A stretch of DNA of 64,000 nucleotides, from the NCBI RefSeq assembly GCF_009380215.1, contig NZ_WHUG01000009.1, positions 186,001-250,000 of the forward strand, in the 5' to 3' direction. Below the pieces are notes generated by a model, which was given only the letters and a program-made list of their open reading frames with translations, was not told where the DNA came from and did no database searches. Positions 45,593 through 54,547 of the stretch are shown here, one piece after another. The translations under genes and the position numbers were made by a program. Origin of the DNA: Rugamonas aquatica. Lineage in GTDB: Bacteria; Pseudomonadota; Gammaproteobacteria; Burkholderiales; Burkholderiaceae_D. Within the stretch, counting starts at the first letter, position 1. Every line of letters begins with the position of its first letter.

Positions 45593-48403
45593 ATGAAGCA
45601 AGCCAAATCATCTTTCGTATCTTTACTAATCTGCATCACAGGCTTGTGCCTTCAAGCCTGCGGGGGTAATGCAAGCAACGATGTCCCAGCCCCCCCCCCT
45701 TCCACCGACAACCACCTTCTGCCCCCGAGCAATTTGCTCTACCCGACTGCAGCAATCGTCGCTCTTCAGAACCAAGCGATTTCCCCGGATGTCCCAAGCA
45801 ACTCGGGCGGTCTGGTGGCAAACTATAGCGTGTCGCCCACCTTGCCGGAGGGAATGAGCCTGGATGTGCTCAGCGGCATTATCAAGGGCACACCGGCGGT
45901 TACCTCCCCTTTGCAGGCGTACACTATCATCGCTACCAACAGTACAGGCACCGCCGAATCCACTATCAGCATCAGCGTGACCGAGCAGCTGCAGCCGCCA
46001 AGCAATTTGACCTATAGAACACTGTCTATCATTGCCACACAAAACCAAGCCATGCCGTCTATGGCCCCCAGCAACTCGGGCGGCGTGGCCACAAGCTACA
46101 GTGTGTCGCCCCCCTTACCCGCAGGTCTGGTGCTGGATACGTCAAGTGGACTGATTAGCGGCACACCGTCCATGCCTTCGGCTTCGCAACTGTACTCGGT
46201 AATAGCGAGCAACAGCGCAGGTACTACTCAAATCAATCTGAACATCGCCATCAGCGAACAACTCCAGCCGCCTGGTCAATTGGCCTATACCAGTGTGTCC
46301 ATTATCGCCACGCAAAATGTGACCATCGCGCCGAACATCCCCCGCAGCTCTGGCGGCGCGGTGACGAGCTACGCTATCACCCCCGCCTTACCCGCAGGAC
46401 TCACACTCAACCCAACGACTGGTGTAATCAGCGGCATACCGACGGTGCCGTTAGCTTCGCAACCGTTTACCGTCACCGCCAGCAATGCCGCTGGCGCCAC
46501 CCAGATCGCCCTGAGTATTGGCGTAAGTGAACAATTGAAACCACCAGGCGATTTAATCTATAGCACGATGGAATTCTTCGCCACGCAGAATCAGGCGATA
46601 ACACCGATAACGCCTAAGAGCTCAGGCGGCGCGGTCACCAGCTACAACATATCGCCAAGCTTGCCAACAGGGCTGACGCTAGATCCCCTCAGCGGGGCCA
46701 TCAGCGGTACGCCCATCTTTGCAACCGCTACACAGCGCTACACAATAACTGCCAGAAACGCCGCCGGCTCAGCCCAGGCTATCCTCGGCATCGGTATCGA
46801 TGCGCAATTGCAGCCTCCGGCTCATTTGAGCTATGCATCGTTGTCAATTATTGCCACGCAAGGCCAGGAAATCGCACCGAGTCCGCCCCAAAGCTCAGGC
46901 GGCCCCATCGAGCAATATCGCGTATCGCCCGCGTTGCCATCCGGCTTGACGCTGGACCCAGTAAGCGGGGTAATCAGCGGCGTGCCGTCGGTTGCCGCCA
47001 CCGCACAATCCTATACGGTAGTTGGCAGCAATGCGGCAGGCTATGCTGCGGCCAGCATGAATATCACGATCAATAAACGCCTGCAGCCGCCGGTCCAATT
47101 GAGTTATGCAAACACAATAATCGTCGCTCCACCATATAGGGCGATACCATCTAATACACCAAGCAGTTCGGGCAGTCCGGTCACGAGCTACACCGTGTCG
47201 CCAACGCTTCCTACGGGGCTGATGTTGGACCCGGTGAGCGGTGTCATCAGCGGTACCCCGACTACCGCCGCGGGTGCCCAGACCTACACTGTGACGGCCA
47301 CCAACGACGCCGGCTCCGCATCAACCGTGCTGCAGATCACGATCACCCCCCTTCCTACGCCCATCTTTAACGTAGGCCAGGACGTCGTAGTTCCCACTGC
47401 GGGTAGCACCAGTCACGACTTCTACAGCCCCACCTACTATATCAACGATTCCATTTGGCCTTGGCTGCCCAACAAAGATGGCACGGGCTACATCGCGTTT
47501 TGGGCAGCCGCGAAGCCCCAACGATATTCCGGCCCCGACCTGTTCCACCTGGTTCAGCCTAAAAACAGCCAAACCATTATGAATACCATGATTTACGCGC
47601 CGGGCGTCGATCATAGCTGGGCAACCGGCCCCGCCGCGAACGGGATCTGGATGCAATCGGCCACGCGCACATCGGACGGTACGATTGTCGCCACCGCGCA
47701 CGCGGAGAGCCATCAATTCGCCAACGGCGACATTGGTGAATGGTATTCGACCCTGTTGCTAACATCTCAGGACGATGGTATCACATGGACCAACTATGGC
47801 CCCATCGTGGCCTCCTCAAAAAACACGGTCCCTTCCGCGCCAACGAAGATATTCGGGGGACTCAATATGTATACGGTTATATGGGACGCATCCAACCAGC
47901 GCTGGCTCGGTTATGGCGCCACAGCCGCCAGCTCGAACGGTAAAACCAGCTATACCGGCCACGTCACCGCATACGTTTCCTACGACCCCAAAGCAATGCC
48001 CGGCACCTGGTACGGATATTATAAGGGGGCGTTTACTCAGCGCATCGACGTCAATGCCCCGCCACCAGCTCTATCACCCTTACCTGGCCTTCCCAACGCC
48101 TTTATCACCGCAGGTAGCCTGACCTACAACAACTATCTGAAACAGTACATCTTTATGTGGATGGTGGATGGACACGACCAGCAGATCAACGCTGCTTTTA
48201 GCGTCGATGCAGTGCACTGGGGGCCAGCGATCACCTTCTTTACGGAGTCAACCACACCCGTGCTGCACAAGGCGTACTATCCATTCATTTTGGGCGATAC
48301 CAGTACGATTTCCGGTCAGGACGCTTATCTGATCTACATGCGCAGTCCCAATACGACGCTGAACGTTACCGACATCATCAGCCGCAAAATTCACTTCCAA
48401 TAA
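45593..48403 (+). CDS. Ig-repeat lipoprotein with a C-terminal propeller-like domain
   Basis: This 936-aa surface or periplasmic lipoprotein starts at ATG 45593 (GGAGGAAGC) with a signal peptide and lipobox LCLQAC (Cys25). Six tandem He_PIG-type Ig repeats of ~89 residues follow, each with a Q(L/R)xPP start and an LPxGLxLDxxSGxISGTP core. The last ~330 residues have Trp/Tyr/Gly-rich strands and an LLTSQDDGITWTNYG Asp-box-like motif, suggesting a sialidase/GH43-type beta-propeller. It probably binds or cleaves glycans outside the cell. A ten-C tract follows the lipobox, within the first 40 codons. Confidence 0.8.
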   Translation: MKQAKSSFVSLLICITGLCLQACGGNASNDVPAPPPSTDNHLLPPSNLLYPTAAIVALQNQAISPDVPSNSGGLVANYSVSPTLPEGMSLDVLSGIIKGTPAVTSPLQAYTIIATNSTGTAESTISISVTEQLQPPSNLTYRTLSIIATQNQAMPSMAPSNSGGVATSYSVSPPLPAGLVLDTSSGLISGTPSMPSASQLYSVIASNSAGTTQINLNIAISEQLQPPGQLAYTSVSIIATQNVTIAPNIPRSSGGAVTSYAITPALPAGLTLNPTTGVISGIPTVPLASQPFTVTASNAAGATQIALSIGVSEQLKPPGDLIYSTMEFFATQNQAITPITPKSSGGAVTSYNISPSLPTGLTLDPLSGAISGTPIFATATQRYTITARNAAGSAQAILGIGIDAQLQPPAHLSYASLSIIATQGQEIAPSPPQSSGGPIEQYRVSPALPSGLTLDPVSGVISGVPSVAATAQSYTVVGSNAAGYAAASMNITINKRLQPPVQLSYANTIIVAPPYRAIPSNTPSSSGSPVTSYTVSPTLPTGLMLDPVSGVISGTPTTAAGAQTYTVTATNDAGSASTVLQITITPLPTPIFNVGQDVVVPTAGSTSHDFYSPTYYINDSIWPWLPNKDGTGYIAFWAAAKPQRYSGPDLFHLVQPKNSQTIMNTMIYAPGVDHSWATGPAANGIWMQSATRTSDGTIVATAHAESHQFANGDIGEWYSTLLLTSQDDGITWTNYGPIVASSKNTVPSAPTKIFGGLNMYTVIWDASNQRWLGYGATAASSNGKTSYTGHVTAYVSYDPKAMPGTWYGYYKGAFTQRIDVNAPPPALSPLPGLPNAFITAGSLTYNNYLKQYIFMWMVDGHDQQINAAFSVDAVHWGPAITFFTESTTPVLHKAYYPFILGDTSTISGQDAYLIYMRSPNTTLNVTDIISRKIHFQ
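45690..45699 (+). repeat. Poly-C tract (10 C) in the lipoprotein gene
   Basis: Ten C lie at codons 33-36 (VPAPPPS), just after the lipidated Cys. Slippage here would switch the surface protein off, the classic layout of a phase-variable surface gene. Phase variation itself is inferred. Confidence 0.55.
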
Positions 48404-48654
48404 TGACAGCTCCGAGGACGGCTCGGGACAAGCCGCCCATGGCCTGTGTTGCGATGTACTCCCAGAAGGAACTGATAAATCAATGTGCCTCATCAGCGCC
48501 ACGAAGTGCAACCCAAAGAGTTCGCCGGCAGTGCTGATCATGCAAGATTGGATCCCCCAATGCTGTCGCTACGGGACAGCCCGCCACAACGCAGTAAAGT
48601 GGCGGACACCCGAACATTCGTCGACCTCCCGCGCACGCAACAAATCGCATCTAG

Positions 48655-48990
48655 GTATAAAAAAGACAATGGTGAACTCTTGGGGCGCTACGGTTACCCA
48701 TCCCTGACACAGCAGCCGATAAGTGTTTGTCGATCTGGGCTATCGCGGTGCCGAAGTGCAAGCGGGGACGAAGGCCTTCCACCAACCCAAACTTGGCATC
48801 ACAGATGCGTCTGCGCAGCGCCATCGAACCGGCGATCGGACACATGAAGAACGACGGCAAACTACGGCGCAACTGGCTCCAGGGCGCGGACGGTGACGCC
48901 TTCAATGCGCGGTTGATGGCGGTGACCACAACCTATGCATGATCCTGCGAAAACTGCGGCATCTTTTTATCCTGATTACCGCTTGGTCAA
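48655..48990 (+). pseudogene. IS5-family transposase C-terminal remnant
   Basis: Pieces in two frames give VDLGYRGAEVQAGTKAF and RSAIEPAIGHMKNDGKLRRN followed by NWLQGADGDAFNARLMAV, the C-terminal signature of IS5-type transposases. Frameshifts and stops throughout; the N-terminus is missing. The rest of 48404-49076 contains no supported gene. Confidence 0.75.
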
Positions 48991-49076
48991 TATGGCGCCA
49001 GCTATGCCAGTTACACGACCAGCGACTGCTGCGCCAAGTCACCGCTGTTCTTTGAATTATTCAGGATGGACTATTC

Positions 49077-49580
49077 ATGACTGACTCCCTTTTACTGACT
49101 TACGTGCCGGCGCACCAGAACTCCGAACCATGGGGGATGAATGTCCCGCATGCAAAAGCCATCGGGACAGGCCCCGCATCCTGGAATAACGCCCCGAGCC
49201 CACCCCGGGTAACGAATCCTGAAATCGCGGCGAGAATAGATGCAAGCATGGATATTGTCGCGGGTCTGAGCCGACTTGATCGTACGCAAAAGACATCCCC
49301 TCATCAGCTCCTGTGGGCTTGGGCTTGCAGCCCTTTTCATACCATTAAGGCGTTGCACGCGCTGAACTGGGTGCGAGCAGAGCTCCTGCACATTCTCAAC
49401 GTGTTAGAAAAAATTCAGAGCTCCCAGACCTCGAACGAAAAGAAAGAACTACGATTGCAGGCGTTGACCGTCCTTGAAAAAACCGCCAAAGAACTTACTA
49501 AAATTCAAAAGTATTCTGTTATTAAAAGCAATATTGCGAGTCAATTCGCTAGAATCGCTCACCTCATGAGAGAGGATTGA
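49077..49580 (+). CDS. Small candidate effector, unknown
   Basis: A 167-aa protein with AGGATGG before the ATG. Residues 1-50 are Pro/Asn/Ala-rich without a signal peptide; the rest is helical with a coiled coil at about 100-160 (LEKTAKELTKIQKYSVIKSN). Flanked on both sides by IS debris, and GC falls towards the 3' end. It could be a complete small effector or a gene shortened by the IS3 fragment that follows. No family recognised. Confidence 0.55.
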   Translation: MTDSLLLTYVPAHQNSEPWGMNVPHAKAIGTGPASWNNAPSPPRVTNPEIAARIDASMDIVAGLSRLDRTQKTSPHQLLWAWACSPFHTIKALHALNWVRAELLHILNVLEKIQSSQTSNEKKELRLQALTVLEKTAKELTKIQKYSVIKSNIASQFARIAHLMRED

Positions 49581-49585
49581 ATGGC

Positions 49586-49725
49586 GCACCACCGCCTTGC
49601 CATTGGTGCTTGCCGTATCAGGTCTGCAAGCGCGGGGCTGCCGAGCGCATGATGCGGTGAAGAGATTGATGCTGCATCGTTTTCCCAAGTCGCGCAGGTC
49701 GTCGGAGACCTTGCACGCGCCGCTT
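49586..49725 (-). pseudogene. IS3 element B, orfB fragment
   Basis: A ~140-bp piece encodes KVSDDLRDLGKRCSIN and, shifted, PRACRPDTASTNGKAV, matching the region KVSDDLRDLGERCGIN of the element at 3955-4500. Positions 49726-49956 show no gene. Confidence 0.7.
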
Positions 49726-49956
49726 ACGAGACTGCGGGCACTGATTGCAGTTGGCGAAACTGACCATGTTATGCGGCTTTGACGACGACCAGGCTGACCA
49801 AATCCTCCCGGCAAGCAACCGTCTTCGTGGTCTGCTGATATAAAGCCATCCGGCGCTGGAGCATGTGCTTGGTGCACGACGTAATCACCTGGGAGTGCTG
49901 GATCAGTTGCTGCGCCCCCCCCAGGTCCCTCGACATAGCTCACGCACTAGCCAGCC

Positions 49957-50502
49957 TTACTTCGCCGTCTCTGTTGGCACAGCTCCGTTATCGCCGTCAG
50001 TCGTCGCACTTTTCAAATGCCCGGCAATGTAGCTTTCCAGCTTGGCCAAGCCCTCGTACGGCGCAAGCCCTACTTTCGCGCCGAACGGCACTGTCTTCTC
50101 CATGACACTTAAATCTCCAAAGGGCAACGCCACCGCCCCCACCAAAAGGCCTACAAGAACACCAAGAGGGGTTAACACAGATGACAGTGCCAGGCCCACT
50201 GTCCATTTAAGCGCCTGCACGATGGTCTTCGCGCCTTGCAAGGCGTTGCGCTTTGCCTCAGACCGCTGTTTTTTCTCCCTTACTTCAGCCGAGGACGGAG
50301 GCGCTGCCTGCGTTACCTTGCCCCCACGCTTGCCCCCAACCGGCTTGGGAACAAGCAGATCCGACTTCCTCCCAAAAATAGATGTGCCCGCGTCCCCGTG
50401 CTGGAAAGCGCTGACCAGCTCCGTCTGCGCCTGCCCTGTAGGAACAGAAGTAGACCTGATCTGAAACGGCATACTACCGCGACTGCTGATTGTTAATCCC
50501 AT
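49957..50502 (-). CDS. Candidate T3SS cargo with a hydrophobic segment
   Basis: A 181-aa protein. The N-terminal ~95 residues are hydrophilic and Ser/Thr/Pro-rich (MGLTISSRGSMPFQIRSTSV), which suits a type III signal plus chaperone-binding region. Residues ~96-130 form one long hydrophobic helix or hairpin (WTVGLALSSVLTPLGVLVGL), followed by a short tail. It lies 56 bp downstream of a class I chaperone gene on the same strand. Chaperone-cargo gene pairs are characteristic of T3SS effectors, which makes this the best context-supported cargo here. GAGGG precedes ATG 50502. Confidence 0.68.
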   Translation of the reverse strand: MGLTISSRGSMPFQIRSTSVPTGQAQTELVSAFQHGDAGTSIFGRKSDLLVPKPVGGKRGGKVTQAAPPSSAEVREKKQRSEAKRNALQGAKTIVQALKWTVGLALSSVLTPLGVLVGLLVGAVALPFGDLSVMEKTVPFGAKVGLAPYEGLAKLESYIAGHLKSATTDGDNGAVPTETAK

Positions 50503-50558
50503 GACACCCTCTATTGATGTTGAATTCGACGGAAAACTGTTAACCGATACTGATATTG

Positions 50559-50987
50559 TCACACCAGCTCTTGCTGGCTCAGGTCGAATGCAGAGAGCAC
50601 ATGCAACCACATATTCTTTGTTTCCCCGGCTGCGACCTCCAAAGCTTCGGCAAGCTGCGCCCCATTAGTGCCTTGGGGCACGGGAACCTGGTAGCTGCAG
50701 ACCACGCGCGAGCTCTGAGGCTCCAAGGCCCAGATAAATTCACCACGTTCACTTTCGAAATTACTCATCAGCAGTACTTCGCATATCTGAGCTTTTCTGC
50801 CCAGCGGCATTTCACCCAAATCAAAGCGTATGGTGATATTACTAATCTCATCCTCATCAAACAGTAGAGCAGCCGGCATGTCATCAATGGTCAGCAAACC
50901 GTTTTCCAGCAGATTTTGCGGAGACGGCAAGTTCTTCAGCGTACAAAATTCCAGTACAACAGCCTGCCACTGCATGTGGGTGATCAT
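50559..50987 (-). CDS. Class I T3SS chaperone (CesT/Tir-chaperone type)
   Basis: A 142-aa acidic protein with the alpha-beta-beta-beta-alpha-beta layout of CesT-family chaperones: an N-terminal helix, ISNITIRFDLGEMPLGRK, AQICEVLLMSNFESERGEF, FIWALEPQSSRVVCSYQVPV and a final helix (QLAEALEVAAGETKNMW). These dimers hold the N-terminal region of an effector unfolded for export. It is probably co-transcribed with the 181-aa protein gene downstream. Confidence 0.8.
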   Translation of the reverse strand: MITHMQWQAVVLEFCTLKNLPSPQNLLENGLLTIDDMPAALLFDEDEISNITIRFDLGEMPLGRKAQICEVLLMSNFESERGEFIWALEPQSSRVVCSYQVPVPQGTNGAQLAEALEVAAGETKNMWLHVLSAFDLSQQELV

Positions 50988-51234
50988 ATTGTTGCCTCCA
51001 TAAAAAGATCGATATTAAGTTACGAGCGCGCGATGCGATTGCTCTCACGATGAGTAACGCCGGAAGTAAAACTGTTTCGCATTAGAAATTTTCGCCCTTA
51101 GGACTCCAGGCGGCGCCGTGAACCATTTGATGGCCTGAGTTACCCATGCCCACAGCAAGCCCCTCCTTTTGCCGCTTGCCCCCTGCGGGGGTGCGCGCTT
51201 ACCGTAACACGCTGTTTTACGAAAGATTTCATTC
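50988..51234. other. Intergenic region before the carbonic anhydrase gene
   Basis: About 250 bp between divergent genes; presumably carries both promoters. No other feature seen. Confidence 0.4.
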
Positions 51235-51927
51235 ATGTCCAATGAGCATCACAACGACAACGCGACCGGCGGCGGCGATCTTTGCAGCTTGCTGCGCGGC
51301 GTAGAAGAATTTACCCGCGATATATTTCCCAATAACCGAGACTTGTTCAAAAGCCTGGCGCAAGGACAAGCCCCACACACATTGTTCATCACCTGTGCCG
51401 ATTCGCGGGTGGTGCCGGAAATGATTACGCAGACCCAGCCTGGGGAACTGTTCGTGTGCCGGAATATAGGGAACATCGTACCGAGCTACGGTCAAATGCT
51501 GGGCGGTGTCTCGGCAGTCATCGAATACGCCGTGGCGATGCTCAGCGTCCGTCAAATCGTCATTTGCGGCCACTCGGATTGTGGTGCCATGAAAGGATTG
51601 ATGACTAATACCACGAACGCGCAAGACATGCCCGCCGTCACAGCCTGGCTGCGCAATGCCGAAGCCGCGCGCAGCGTCATCTTGACGCGCAAACTCGACG
51701 GCGCCGCGACGGCAACCGCACTCGTCCAGGAAAACATACGTCTGCAACTGATGCATTTGCGTACCCATCCCGCAGTCGCAGCGCGTCTGGCGGAAGGTCG
51801 CCTGAACGTGCAGGGCTGGGTTTACGATATTGAACATGGCACGGTTACGGTATACGACGACGCCAGCGGCAGTTTCCAGTCCATCTCCGCAGCGCAAGCG
51901 CGCGGCCTGCCGCCGGAGACGCGGTGA
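51235..51927 (+). CDS. Beta-carbonic anhydrase
   Basis: A 230-aa beta-class enzyme that interconverts CO2 and bicarbonate in the cytoplasm. The zinc ligands and catalytic dyad are seen in TCADSR (Cys54, Asp56, Arg58) and GHSDCG (His113, Cys116), with VCRNIGNIVP between. Length and motifs are complete. Its stop overlaps the start of the bestrophin gene by 4 nt, so the two are translationally coupled. Confidence 0.95.
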   Translation: MSNEHHNDNATGGGDLCSLLRGVEEFTRDIFPNNRDLFKSLAQGQAPHTLFITCADSRVVPEMITQTQPGELFVCRNIGNIVPSYGQMLGGVSAVIEYAVAMLSVRQIVICGHSDCGAMKGLMTNTTNAQDMPAVTAWLRNAEAARSVILTRKLDGAATATALVQENIRLQLMHLRTHPAVAARLAEGRLNVQGWVYDIEHGTVTVYDDASGSFQSISAAQARGLPPETR

Positions 51928-52805
51928 TTGCGCCTGGCCGGGTCCGCGTAGTGCATCTACTTCACTATATCGGACGGCCGCTGGCATTATTCTTTGCCTG
52001 GGACCTGGCGGTGACACTGATTTATCTGCGTGTGCACTACCACTTTACCTTCCCCGCGCTGCCTTTATCACTGCTCGGCTCAGCGCTTGCGATCTATCTC
52101 AGTTTTCGCAACACCGCCGCATATTCACGCTGGTGGGAAGCACGTACGCTATGGGGTACCATGGTCAATAGTTCGCGCAACTTCGCACGTGAAATAAAAA
52201 TTTTATTACCACCGGAAACCGACGCACTACGCAAAAATCTTGTATTGCGGCACGCCGCCTATGTCCACGCGTTGCGCCTGCACCTGCGCAGTCAGTCACC
52301 ATGGGCAGAGTTAGCGCCACGCCTGCCCCGGGGCGAGATCAACCGCTTGCGAGGCGTCGCCAACGTCCCCAACGCCATCCTTGGCCGCACAGCGGAGCTG
52401 GTCGCAGACCAATCCGGCATGGACAGCGTCAAACTGGCAGCGGTGTCACTGACGCTGAGCACGCTGTCGAATGCGCAAGGGGGAATGGAGCGCATCAAAA
52501 ACACGCCGTTTCCCCAACAATACGCAGTCTATCCTGTGCTTTTCACTCACTTGTTCTGCGTATTGCTGCCACTGGGACTAGTGGAGTCGCTGGGCATCTT
52601 CACGCCGCTGGGGTCTGGTGCCGTTGGCGTGCTGCTGTTGGCGCTGCTGCAAATCGGCAATGACATGAAAAACCCTTTCGCCAACACCGAGCATGACGTC
52701 CCGCTGTCCACCCTGACGCGCGCTATCGAAATTGATTTACGCGATGGGCTGGACGAACCACACGGCTTGACTCAGATGAAAATCCAGGACGGGATATTGT
52801 GGTAG
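51924..52805 (+). CDS. Bestrophin family anion channel
   Basis: A 293-aa membrane protein of the bacterial bestrophin (UPF0187/YneE) family. It shows GRPLALFFAWDLAVTLIYL, SFRNTAAYSRWWEARTLWG and YAVYPVLFTHLFCVLLPLG, with four hydrophobic helices. Bestrophins form pentameric channels for chloride or bicarbonate. The start is GTG in a GTGA overlap with the carbonic anhydrase gene; the coupling suggests a bicarbonate function (inference). Confidence 0.9.
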   Translation: MIAPGRVRVVHLLHYIGRPLALFFAWDLAVTLIYLRVHYHFTFPALPLSLLGSALAIYLSFRNTAAYSRWWEARTLWGTMVNSSRNFAREIKILLPPETDALRKNLVLRHAAYVHALRLHLRSQSPWAELAPRLPRGEINRLRGVANVPNAILGRTAELVADQSGMDSVKLAAVSLTLSTLSNAQGGMERIKNTPFPQQYAVYPVLFTHLFCVLLPLGLVESLGIFTPLGSGAVGVLLLALLQIGNDMKNPFANTEHDVPLSTLTRAIEIDLRDGLDEPHGLTQMKIQDGILW

Positions 52806-52991
52806 GCCGTCGTAGCATCGACCTTGGACCATGATCGGCATCGTCAACGCACAAATTGAATTATTTGCAGCCTGGCGTCACTCATAGCATAGCGGCGGCG
52901 ACACCTGTTACAAACGGATCGATTCAGGTGCCAGGACCGCACACCAACACCGCTTCGGAAAATCAGCTTGTTTTTTGAGAAAGACCGCAAA

Positions 52992-53207
52992 ATGCAGACG
53001 ACACCTCTCATCTTTCGACTATCGTTGCAACAGCTTCTGCAAGTCCGTCCTTTGCCCAGCAATGCCCCTGTCGAGATCTACGGTGCGCAGGCCCTAGGTT
53101 ACCGATCTGGGGAGATGTTACTCTTCCGGGGCTTCCGCTATGTACTCGACGTCACCCGGGACGTATTGGTTCGTGAAGACATCAATGCCTTGCTAATGAT
53201 GCGTTAA
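52992..53207 (+). CDS. Small hypothetical protein
   Basis: 71 residues from ATG 52992 (MQTTPLIFRLSLQQLLQVRP), no signal peptide and a hydrophobic middle. GAAAGACC is a weak ribosome binding site. It precedes the lytic transglycosylase gene by 28 bp and may be transcribed with it. No family recognised. Confidence 0.45.
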   Translation: MQTTPLIFRLSLQQLLQVRPLPSNAPVEIYGAQALGYRSGEMLLFRGFRYVLDVTRDVLVREDINALLMMR

Positions 53208-53235
53208 GCGCTCATCCCCATCATCGGAGTACGCG

Positions 53236-53799
53236 ATGGAATTCATCGACTTGGCGCAGCAGTGCGCCCCCGCAATCGACGTCAGGGCCATGCACGCTCT
53301 GGTCAAGACCGAATCCGGCTTCAACCAATACGCCATCGGCGTCGTCGGGGCGCCGTTGGCGCGCCAGCCGCGCTCCCTGCCCGAAGCGCTGGCGATGACC
53401 GAGATGCTTGAACGTAAAGGCTACAACTATTCGGTCGGCTATGCCCAGGTCAACAAGCACAATTTTAAAAAATACGGTCTGACGCGCCAGACGGCGTTCG
53501 ACGCCTGCGCCAACATCGGTGCCGGCGCAAAAATCCTGGAAGAATGTTTTGTGGCCGCGCGGGCAAGCTATAGCAACGCGCAAGTCGGCCTGCGCGCAGC
53601 GCTGTCATGCTATTACAGTGGGAATTTTTCGCGTGGTTTCAAGTCGGAGCCGGGAGGGCGGCTCAGCTACGTAGACAAAGTGATCGGCAATGCGCTGGGG
53701 CAGGCCGACGCGCCGCGCGACGACCGACTGGCCGACGCGCCCGCGCCAACCCGACTGGGCGCGGCCTGGAACGACTATTCCATACGCTCCAGAAGATAG
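53236..53799 (+). CDS. Lytic transglycosylase (VirB1/PilT-like)
   Basis: A 187-aa SLT-fold muramidase. It has the catalytic Glu in ALVKTESGFNQYAIG (Glu26), SVGYAQVNKHNFKKYG, and ALSCYYSGNFSRGF, as in VirB1, IagB and the R64 pilus protein PilT. Such enzymes open peptidoglycan locally so a secretion or pilus machine can pass. No N-terminal signal is visible in this frame. It converges with, and overlaps by 25 bp, the minus-strand pilus operon. Confidence 0.88.
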   Translation: MEFIDLAQQCAPAIDVRAMHALVKTESGFNQYAIGVVGAPLARQPRSLPEALAMTEMLERKGYNYSVGYAQVNKHNFKKYGLTRQTAFDACANIGAGAKILEECFVAARASYSNAQVGLRAALSCYYSGNFSRGFKSEPGGRLSYVDKVIGNALGQADAPRDDRLADAPAPTRLGAAWNDYSIRSRR

Positions 53800-54467
53800 C
53801 GCGTTTCCTGATTGGGCAATTGCGCAGCCGGCACGCCGCAGGCAACCAAGGCATACCAAGCGCGGCCAGTGATGGTTTTCAGTGCGCCGGCACTGGCGTG
53901 GCGGCGCGTCAAGGCCCGATAGTCCTCGGGGCGCGCCATGCGCGCCACGCGCAAGAACGCCTCGACCACATACAATTGCCCCAACAAATTCCTGATCTGG
54001 CGATCGGCGGAGTCCGCTTCGTTACGGCAAACAAACGGCAACACCTGACCGTAGGCATTGACCTCGTCCAGTGCGTTGCCCAGGGTGTTTTTCGGCGTCG
54101 CTCGCATATACAGCGAGTAAATATTGCCTTTCTCATCGCCACGCATCCATGGTCCGACTTCCTCGTTGCGCAGCGATGGCCACGCCGATGCGGCCAAGTA
54201 GGGCTCATAGTACACGCCATCGATGTAATAGCCCTGGTGCGCCGCTGAATCAATATGAATCAGCTCATGCACCACCGTCGCCAAGCGTTCGACCGGACGG
54301 GAGAAGCCCTGCCCTGCGGCGTAGCGCGACAGCCCGTCACCATACTGCGGATACGCGGCATACAACCTGGCCAGTTGTGGCGCCTGAGTTTGCAATAAAT
54401 CCAAGGGCGTGGCCAGTGCCACCGGGCCTATCCCGGCAACGGTGGCCAATACAAGTTTTCCTAGCAT
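53775..54467 (-). CDS. Secreted HExxH protein in the pilus operon
   Basis: A 230-aa protein with an N-terminal signal peptide (LGKLVLATVAGIGPVALA, cleaved near residue 20). It carries an HELIH zinc motif (67-71) inside VVHELIHIDSAAH, followed by a Tyr-rich GYYIDGVYYEPYLA segment. The start is ATG 54467 with GGAG ahead. It may be a peptidase or a structural zinc protein in the periplasm, at the distal end of the pilus operon. The family is not recognised. Confidence 0.7.
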   Translation of the reverse strand: MLGKLVLATVAGIGPVALATPLDLLQTQAPQLARLYAAYPQYGDGLSRYAAGQGFSRPVERLATVVHELIHIDSAAHQGYYIDGVYYEPYLAASAWPSLRNEEVGPWMRGDEKGNIYSLYMRATPKNTLGNALDEVNAYGQVLPFVCRNEADSADRQIRNLLGQLYVVEAFLRVARMARPEDYRALTRRHASAGALKTITGRAWYALVACGVPAAQLPNQETRYLLERME

Positions 54468-54547
54468 TTGACACTCCCAGTGAGTAGGGCATCGCCGGCC
54501 ACGCGCGATCCGCCCCGTGAGGCCGGTGCGGATCGCGTCAATCAAGC

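Noticed and set aside
45700..47350. Repeat array resembling CRISPR
   Set aside because: The ~270-bp periodicity is in frame and encodes Ig-type repeats; there are no short direct repeats with spacers.
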